Below, in pieces: positions 56,498 through 64,000 of a stretch of DNA of 64,000 nucleotides. Both the position numbers and the translations under genes were made by a program. The notes beneath the pieces are model-generated. The model saw nothing but the letters and a program-made list of their open reading frames with translations, did no database searches and had not been told where the DNA came from. The DNA comes from Dryococelus australis (lineage: Eukaryota; Arthropoda; Insecta; Phasmatodea; Phasmatidae), in assembly GCA_029891345.1 (NCBI GenBank), contig CM056993.1:109359800-109423799 (forward strand), in the 5' to 3' direction. How positions within the stretch are numbered: position 1 is the first letter of the stretch; each line of letters begins with the position of its first letter.

Positions 56498-57021
56498 AAA
56501 AAATATTCTGTTAGTATGTGCATGTTTGATAACGCCTGCGACGCTCAGTTTTAGCAGCAATGATGATTCTTTTTAAGCAATTTCTGTAAAAAAAAATCTG
56601 TGTTTCTCCTTACTCTTTATACGATTAATTCGTATTGCTCTGATGTTCGTTTGCTGTACATGTTTTGTCATTCGTCACTTCGGCAAACGAGCTCAATTAC
56701 TTTAGTGCAAAGATTAGCTCAGCTACTAGGGTTGATATCAGCACTCTTTGAAGCGGAAGGCGGAGTTTGACGTTTAAATCATACTTGGCTATTTTCTGAG
56801 ATAATTTACTCTGATAACAAGAATTTTCCACACAAATGTGGCCTGAACAATTTTCGTCGTGTTACGTGAAATAGTTTCCCATGCACCGCATTCATACACA
56901 GTAAATGAATTTCGTGTAGCCCAAAACGATTACAAGTCGGTCTCCTCTCCTTCCTATCCTACGGGAACAGAATATTGTTTAAAACTTAATTAACTAAGAA
57001 AGACGGGCAAAACTCTGTTAA

Positions 57022-57437
57022 AGGCTATTCACGATAAAGTGAGCACTTTACAAATCAATTTAGAAAAAGTCACTGCCCCTCCCTGCGCATACTTTAACGA
57101 ACGCACATTGTTACGTGCGTCTCGTATAGTTGGTAACGATGGATGGGAAGTAGTTCCGTATCTTAACGTCGATTGAAAAGTGTTGGGTAACCATTTGTCA
57201 TAACGGAAATTATTTCTGTCGATTTATATATTTTTTATACACCGATGTGTAAAAATCAGCAGATTTGTTAAATATTATTTTCCTAATAATTTCACAGTTT
57301 CCCTTGACCGGAGCATGAATAAAGTGATGAGGCCCATGCCAATGTTAATCTTACATAGGGTGGAAGAATACACAACGTGCATACGAATAGATCTTCAGCA
57401 GAGCTTTCAAAATTGCTAATTTCAACGTGAATAGCCT
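57022..57437 (+). mobile_element. MITE family A, long subfamily, full length
   Basis: Termini are AGGCTATTCACGATAAAGTG and the degraded AATTTCAACGTGAATAGCCT. The 416-bp length equals that of the nested copy at 47559. Confidence 0.85.
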
Positions 57438-57680
57438 ATCATTATTTCCGTCAGGGTCCTCGATGCACTTATATTTAATAAACTTGTTTTCTGCCAAGGT
57501 GATTCGGGTTATAATTTTTGCAGGATCACGCCTTGTTTTTGTACGTGGATAACCGAGATGGCCTTGAAATTTACAGGTGAAATTTATAGGCATTCCACGG
57601 TTTATGCATTCCGTTTTACTGGTACAAAGTAACAAAAAATATCAAAGTAGCTCAAATGCTAACAATAAGTCAATTGCACG

Positions 57681-57985
57681 GGTAGCCATGAGTAGTCGCA
57701 GGTAATCGTAGGTTGTCGCAGGTAGTCACGGGTAGTCACGGATAGTCCCAGGTAGTCACGGGTAGTCACGTGTAGTCGCAGTTAGTCACGGGTAGTCGCA
57801 GGTAGTCGCGGGTAGTCACAAGTAGTCGCGGGTAGTCGCAAGTAGTCACGGGTAGTCAATGGATAGTCGCAGGTAGTCGCCGGTTGTCGCAAGTTGTCGC
57901 AGTTAGTCACGGGTAGTCGTATGTAGTCACGGGTAGTTGTGGGTAGTCACTGGTAGTTGCAAGTAGTCACGGATAGTCGCAGATA
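57681..57985 (+). repeat. 10-bp minisatellite
   Basis: About 30 tandem copies of a unit close to GGTAGTCACG, alternating with GGTAGTCGCA. It lies between a family A and a partial family B MITE. Confidence 0.92.
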
Positions 57986-57990
57986 TAGGT

Positions 57991-58193
57991 ATGAATTTCA
58001 ATAACTCCATGAAATAATATAATTTATCAGTAAAATATAAGTTAGTTCAATTTAACCAAAAAAAAGTACTTTTATGTTAACGAGTACAGCATGCTTAAGA
58101 TACATTACATGTTTATGAAACAAGCAAACACGTCTTACGTAGGGTGATTTTTTAAAGATTTGTTTCAAAAAGTGTGAAGAAACCGCGAATGTT
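57991..58193 (-). mobile_element. MITE family B, partial copy (terminal half)
   Basis: AAAAGTACTTTTATGTTAAC, TACATTACATGTTTATGAAA and the end AAAGTGTGAAGAAACCGCGA then ATG correspond to the right part of the copy at 10508-10960. The other half is replaced by the minisatellite. Confidence 0.6.
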
Positions 58194-60554
58194 CCTCTAA
58201 CATATCAGGTTCGTTTAACTTAAATGGCAAGAAATATTTACATTTCACTTACAATCTATCCATAATACATACATACGCAATTAAAATAATAAAGTCTAAG
58301 TACTACTTCAACCAATAAACGAACGATAACATTGTAAATTAATAGCTTCATCAAAGGAAATGGTAATCCTGGAAATGGAGGTAATTTTAATATTTTCTCA
58401 AACTTATAGTTTGATATTTAACTTTGATAATATTTACTATAATTATCTCTGATCAATTTCATTATTAAGAAATCACTTCTCTTTATGGCTCATTAACATT
58501 CTTAGTTCCCCTGGAACTTAAATTCAGTGCAGATTAATAAAAATTGTAGTTACCATTTCATTGAAGTCAGGTTCTCAATTCATAAGATATGATATTTTAC
58601 GTTACCATCATATTCTTCACATAAAGTATTTCTTGAGTTTCATACTTAACTTATAACATATACTTATATGTCAGACAAGGCTTCTTGTTACAGCCTAATT
58701 ATAATTACATATGATACATATTCTTTTGACTGATATAATCTCTTCCAGAATGTGATGAAATATATATGGCATTCACTTTAAAAATTCTAGTTTGTAACTA
58801 GTCCGTTAACTAGCACACAAAATGGAGAATTATTTTCATTCAACTATAATTTCTTTTTATACATAACAACTTAGTTTTTAACGAGAATTTGAAACATTAA
58901 AATGACATAATAATAATTTACTCCTAGCACATGTATTGATTAAAGAAAATAGATAATTAACAAACATAAGTTTAAAGTGTAGTGGCGCATTTCTCTTTAG
59001 TCCGTTATATAGAAATAAAATAGGATAATAATACTTCTTCTCTTTCTATATGAATCTAACTGATCTATGTAATAAATTGCTCAGATTCATTTACATACAG
59101 GCATACAAAAAAGTTTTGATGTTGGCAAGGGTCTGTAGAAAACAATATAGGTTTAATCTGATTCCTCTCGCATTGTAAACGAAGCGTGTTTGTAGATCTG
59201 AGGCGTTCTCGGCTCACGACACAATATACTGGAACCGAATATGAGGAAACAGTAAGTATCATACGATATGTATCAGATAACATTATTCACCTCATATCGC
59301 ACCCATGTTTTTGCAGTTCGAGTAATGACGGCACACAGGCTCGAAGCACTACTTATAAGGGCGTTATGGCATGAAATTATTTTATTAAAAATAAAACACG
59401 TCACTATGATGTATCGTCTGCTGAAAATTCTTCCAACTGAATACACACCACGTTCCTATCATAACTGGATTTGGTGTTCGTGGCACTGAGGATATTCAGA
59501 AGTCAAAGATCTACCACGGTGCACGATTGGATGCTCGCAGAGTGAATTTGAGGAAGCAATGGAACATGGGTACTGTGTACTTAAAATGGTTCACTGAGAA
59601 TAGCCGAGGGAAATAGAGCAACTATTGTAGATAATACTTGGGAACTACAGACAAGTACAGATATCATGTGGCATAACGTGCGGTGTAGACGACATTCATT
59701 CAGTGGCAGTGAGGTTTTCGGAGACAGAGCAGAAATTACGACAGGCTGTTACTCCAGCAGGACATATAAATATAATGGTAAGAGTTTATGATAAAATGTT
59801 GAGTAAAATTTATAACATTTGACACTAAAATAAATATTTCTTTTGTGAATTCAATAATGTATAAGGTTGTAAATATTTGGAATTAATTTATTTCCTTCTT
59901 TTATCTCTTTTTTATGATAGTCAATTGAAATGTCATTTTTATAAAATTAATTTATTTTAAATAAATTAGTTTTTGTAGAATGGATATAATTTCAGTTTAT
60001 TCAAAATGCAAGATTTGTTTATTAGTATTTTTACCTTGAATTTAAGTTAGCTTCTAACATACATTTTATCTGACTACTAATAACACAATAAAATTCAAAG
60101 AGCACATATCCTGATCGACAAAATCACTACGAATATGTTAAAACAGTCATCAAAATTTCTACAATTTATAAAATAAGCAATTATTAATAGAACTAATCAA
60201 TCTACTGTTCTCTAAACACATAAGAAAGTTAATTTTGGCAAGACCCTCAAAGACTTAGGAAGTAGTCTCATGTTTATTAGGAATTTCTAAAGCAGAAGGA
60301 ATTTTACGACACGCTTTACAGTAATCTATAGAGTAGTACCCGAGATATAATACTAGCCTATTGCAAATTTTGGTGGTTCAACAATTCGAGATGGTAGAAG
60401 ATTAATGCTATTATTTAGTGAATTCAGTTAACAGAGTAAGTACTTCAGTACCTAAATTAATTTCAATCAGAGATGTGGCATGGAACACCACTAGACTAAA
60501 AGAGGCAGTTTTTTAAATAGGTGTTTTTTATAACCTATCCCAGAATTCGTCTGG
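58194..60554. other. Intronic, nothing recognised
   Basis: AT-rich sequence without identifiable exon, RNA gene or transposon terminus. A slightly GC-richer part at 59480-59760 has no open frame of note. Confidence 0.5.
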
Positions 60555-60845
60555 AGTTATTTGGGAAACCTTTGGAAACCGAAATCAGTATGGCCGGACC
60601 GGTAATCGAGTCCGGATCCTCCCGAACGCGAGTCCAGTGTGTTTCCACTGTGCCACCCCGCTCGGTTTTGAGGAAATAGGGAAAGAGTCGGCCTGAGCTC
60701 GTATCAAGGACTCATGCCAGCATTCACCTAGTGATGATTTCGGAAAACTCTGGGAAACCCAAAGCAGGGAGGCCGGACAGGGAATCGAACTAGAGTGTTC
60801 TCCGAACACAAGGCGAGTGGTTTACCACTGCGCTATGTCGCTCGT
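60555..60845 (-). repeat. Two SINE copies in tandem, same family as 54300-54440
   Basis: Copy 1 (60555-60668) and copy 2 (60735-60845) both read, on the minus strand, a tRNA-like head followed by a body. Copy 1 has GAGCGGGGTGGCACAGTGGA (A box) and a GGACTCGATTACCGG-like B region. Copy 2 has GAGCGACATAGCGCAGTGGT (A box) and TAGTTCGATTCCCTG (B box). Both heads are followed by GTCCGGCC and a TTTCCCAGAG-type body. Confidence 0.72.
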
Positions 60846-61440
60846 TAAGGATAAAACAAAGTACGTTTACGGAAATTCTATTCTACGTGAGTACGCAACT
60901 CGGAAATCATACCCGTAGCAGCGGGGGCGGTATAAACGAAACTGAGAAAGCTGTTGGTATTCACGCGCTAGGCCGATGCCTGTTGAAACAGCAGCCGTGT
61001 TATGTGCGAGATTCCGCACAGAACGCCGAGTCAAATCACGTGCAAAGCCGCGACCTTTGTCACTTCGTGACCTCTCGCGGTGTTCATTGCCAGATTAGAG
61101 AATCGCCGAAATGCCACCGTAGGGTCTCACACACACGTCGGGTTGAAAGGATTGACGGACGCGACCCCAGCTTGAATGGCAAGCGCGGTGGCGCCGAGCC
61201 AGACAAGGGCTCGACATTTCCTCAAGGTTGTCGTTATGGAAGCTGTCCTCGACAGTGACTGATCGTAGGAAATAAAATTTAAATCACTGTAATCATTCTT
61301 CCGCAAGACCCTCAAAGTCTTTCGTGATGAAATACCATTAGGTTACCAGACACACGTCAATCTTAAGCTTCTTTGTTTCGTTTACACAGGAACTTCGCTG
61401 TCATCTAAGGACTATACATCTATCATATAGTATCAGGTCA
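60846..61440. other. GC-richer intronic segment, unrecognised
   Basis: A 123-codon plus-strand frame (60887-61258) is present but has no recognisable domain. The base composition is richer in GC than its surroundings. It may be the body of an unrecognised repeat. Confidence 0.35.
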
Positions 61441-61479
61441 TACCAACTGTCAACAGTACGAACCAAACCAACCATATCA

Positions 61480-62660
61480 ACCTTTCTGGAAATATTAACC
61501 ATTTACCAACCTTACCACAACTGGCAAAAATATCTTACCGACAATACTGACTACAACTGCCATAACGACCATACCTTCCATACCGACCATACCATACTAG
61601 CCATACTATTTATTTTTCAATTCCTCCACCATTTCGTCGGCATTTTGGCGGCATTGTTTACTTCTAAACGTGGATCTCAAATAAAGAATTTTATGTAACA
61701 ATTTCTCACTATAAGTGCTGCCACATATTCTTTAACGTAATTATTTCTGTGTGTTAATTATAATACATAAAATGTAAAAACATACCATATTTGGCCTCAA
61801 CACATACCGACAATACCATTTCGGGCTTAAATATATCTTCAGTAGCTAGAAGATGATTATTGTGCCAGTAAGGTCAGTATTGAAATACTTGCACCAAATT
61901 TGAATACATACTTTCCGAGGAGATGGGAGTACGCCTTTATGTGTGTCTATATGATAATTAACATATTACGTCTATACTGCAGGATAGCGTTTACATTTAA
62001 AGAGGTATGGCCTATTTTATGGTCAATATACTGTAAATGTGCACTATGATCGATGTGGTTTGTATGGATGGTATGATCTGTAAGGTTGGTATAGTCATTT
62101 ATTATGGTCATCATCCATACTGATCATATCGACCATACCGACCATTCCAACTATATCAGTGGTATCGATCATCCAACACAGAGGATTCCGAGTGTGGAAT
62201 TAAGTCAGAAAGCAACAATATAACGCTTGACATGACGACACATACTTGAAAAACAAAACAGTATAATGGAGACAGCACACACAAAATCGTTTCCGATAAA
62301 CTTACAGATATGCACAAAGACTGGGAAAAAATACAGCAAAAACAGTAGGCCTACAGACGAACACAGTGGCATTATACGAGTAAACAGATACGACCTTTTG
62401 GAAACTGCGATATGTTTCCATCTTCAGGCATGCAAATAGACTGAGAAACCACCCACACAAGAATCCTTCAAAGAACAAGATCACATCTACAGAACACATC
62501 TGTCACATTAGTCATATCTGTCCTCCTAGTATTGCAGACCCTACTAGACATTCTGTCACCACCATCCATACCAACTATACTGACCATTTTATCCATGCCC
62601 TCTATTCTAACCATACTGCCTATACTAACTGTACTTCCCATAAACGCTATCCATATCGAT
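61480..62660 (+). repeat. Degenerate CATACCGACCATAC-type simple repeat, three patches
   Basis: Patches at about 61440-61620, 62040-62180 and 62560-62660 are composed of CCATACTGACCATACC-like phrases with no fixed period. AT-rich unique sequence separates them. Open frames through them are artefacts. Confidence 0.65.
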
Positions 62661-63092
62661 CATACAATCACACTAAAGGTCTCTAGGCTATTTAATTTAA
62701 ATTTGATGCTTTCGTACACGTTACTACAAACGAATTAAGTTTAGTTCAGGGCAGAAAACGTTCATTTTAGATATTTTTCTATTTCAATATTCAAGAACAA
62801 CGTGAATTGAATTTTGCTTTCTACGTGGATCGCTTTCCATTCTATTATCTTAAGGGCACTGGGATATAGAGAGTTGTCAGGGATACCGGAGTGTACTAGC
62901 CAATTTCTCTGCTTTCTGGGTTTCAAAATGTTATCCATTTAAGATGCCGTACGGCAAACGGATGTTACACACATATATAAACATAAAAAATGTTAAACAT
63001 ATTTGGTAAAATGTTATCAAAACAACATATTTCGGATATAACTTTTAGGATGCAATTTTACATAAAGACACTGTTTTCTGGTGATGTTCTAG

Positions 63093-63249
63093 ATGACCAC
63101 TTACACCTGTTCCTGCACAGCAATTATGACAACCTGGAGAGGACGAAGTACACCATCGAGTCCTACTTCACGTTCAGGTCGCTCACTCCAGAGCTGTTCA
63201 GCAACCGCGATCCGCTGGGGCAAGAAATCCAGAATAATTTGAACATATG
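63093..63249 (+). CDS. CRAL-TRIO domain protein (gene 2), second coding exon
   Basis: This exon completes CRAL_TRIO_N and enters the linker to the lipid-binding fold. With the previous exon it reads IT then DDHLHLFLHSNYDNLERTKY, TIESYFTFRSLTPELFSNRD and PLGQEIQNNLNI. Relatives have a pattern like DdrWLlRFLRgckfdlEraK.kLd.YytlRs..PElF.nRDP. Thus the DD, FL, N/D-x-E-R-x-K, Y-F/T-x-R-S, PELF and NRDP landmarks are all present. The usual RFLR is FLHS here, a change in the positively charged helix. The exon is 157 bp, starts after TTCTAG, ends at the donor GTAATG (63250), and hands over two bases. The rest of the gene lies beyond the window. Confidence 0.88.
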
Positions 63250-63361
63250 GTAATGGACACGTATTTTAGTGCCTATTTTGCTACAGCCGTTTTGAAACTA
63301 ACTTTAGAGAAAATTCACGAACACTAATATAATGTATTTTAACGTAAACACTGACTTCCGT

Positions 63362-63525
63362 GGGGCCACGGTGGCTGAGAGGTTAGAATGCTCGCCTCCC
63401 ACCGGGGCGAATCGGGTTCAATCCCCGACCGGTTCACTCCGGATTCTCGCAAGTGGGAATCGTACCGGACGATTCCACTATGTATATATAGACATATATA
63501 TATATATATACACACAGTGTATAGA
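63362..63525 (+). repeat. tRNA-derived SINE with (TA)n tail
   Basis: GGGGCCACGGTGGCTGAGAG then GTTAGAATGCTCGCC (A box) is followed by ATCGGGTTCAATCCCCGACC (B box, T arm) at about 63411-63430. The spacing is tRNA-like. A body (CACTCCGGATTCTCGCAAGT) and a TATATA/ACACAC tail follow. The head matches the unit of the 45283-47165 array. Confidence 0.78.
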
Positions 63526-64000
63526 CCTACTTGTATGCATCATAAAATAAAGAATAGTTATTCTTTATTTATATTATACAATATGCAAAATAAGTTCGTT
63601 AAAACGCGAACTACTTTTATATGAGTTTAGATACAGTGCGGCGGTGAATCAATCAGAGAAGACCAACCGACGTTAATTTGTTTACACATCAAAACTAAAA
63701 TCATCGTGAAAGAAGTAGGGAGATGCGAATGCGGTGTTTCTAATGCGAGGCACTCACACAATAAATAATTTTTTGTTCGCATCTTGGGAGCTTCGCGATG
63801 AATACCATCTCTGGATAGTTGCGAGATGGAAACTTTCCACGTCATACCCGCAGAACGTTGCGCAAGACGCCAGGACAACTCAGAGTAAGTGTTAACCGGG
63901 TCCGCACGTCAAGGTCGTCCGGGGAAAGAGATGCAGCAGGTTTTTTTTTTTTTGTGTTGGTTGGCTTAGGGGGGGGGGGGGCAGTGCAGTGGGTGCACCC
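63526..64000. other. Intronic, nothing recognised
   Basis: Presumed second intron of CRAL-TRIO gene 2. It has a T run (63941-63952) and a G run (63970-63981) near the right edge and no visible exon. Confidence 0.5.

Larger units (their letters stand above)
52970..63092 (+). other. Intron of CRAL-TRIO gene 2
   Basis: About 10.1 kb between GTACGTG and TGTTCTAG. It holds SINEs (54130-54440, 54900-55071, 60555-60845), a foldback MITE (55679-56067), family A and B MITEs and a 10-bp minisatellite. Long parts (52990-54000, 58200-60550, 60850-61440) show no recognisable gene or element. Confidence 0.75.

Noticed and set aside
60887-61258. 123-codon plus-strand frame in a GC-richer patch
   Set aside because: No domain or splice support; charged and cysteine-containing composition seems to follow local base composition.

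Overview
The window looks like a nuclear genome segment from a large, AT-rich, repeat-dense arthropod genome, most likely a hemimetabolous insect. That placement is inferred from the CRAL-TRIO exon proteins, the kinds of DNA transposon (Tc1/mariner, Mutator-YqaJ, Harbinger-like and hAT-like sequences), the tRNA-derived SINEs and the long introns with GT-AG borders. There are no prokaryotic operons, and most open frames in the window are chance frames inside repeats.

Host genes: two CRAL-TRIO (Sec14-like, alpha-tocopherol-transfer-protein-like) lipid-binding protein genes lie in tandem on the plus strand. The left gene is represented by its last two exons (2957-3059 and 5825-5916); its beginning lies outside the window. 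The right gene is represented by its first recognisable coding exon (52786/52829-52969) and its second (63093-63249); it continues past the right edge. Exon phases join cleanly in both genes. The 47 kb between them and all introns are filled with mobile and tandem repeats.

Repeat layout, left to right. 1-2900: copies of a TA-flanked MITE (family B) and low-complexity tandem repeats. 7.9-12 kb: related MITEs (family A), a foldback element of about 1.46 kb carrying a tRNA-like box, and a MITE split by a 705-bp Harbinger-like element with a TTA target duplication. 12.7-14.1 kb: a decayed Tc1 transposase interrupted by a 222-bp MITE. 14.8-22.3 kb: a tandem repeat with a 118-119-bp period, interrupted by a 5.3-kb LTR element without gag-pol (16402-21746, LTRs 536 and 529 bp, target duplication ATAG). 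22.4-26.4 kb: tRNA-like tandem repeats, clustered MITEs and a second subfamily of the 118-bp repeat beside a hAT-like terminus. 33.4-39.7 kb, minus strand: a decayed Mutator-like transposase gene with a C-terminal YqaJ nuclease domain, split by an intron of about 3.8 kb. 41.3-42.8 kb, minus strand: one LTR plus the integrase end of a Ty3/gypsy element. 45.3-47.2 kb: a tandem array of units of about 38 bp resembling the 5' head of a tRNA-derived SINE. 47.4-51.3 kb: nested and inverted MITEs and a SINE. 53-63 kb: the first long intron of the second CRAL-TRIO gene, with SINEs, a 389-bp foldback MITE and a 10-bp minisatellite.

The most unusual structures are the 5.3-kb internally non-coding LTR element inside the satellite, the SINE-head tandem array, the 118-bp repeat next to hAT-like ends, the long foldback, and the spliced Mutator-YqaJ gene. 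All coordinates were read by eye; repeat edges may be off by several bases.
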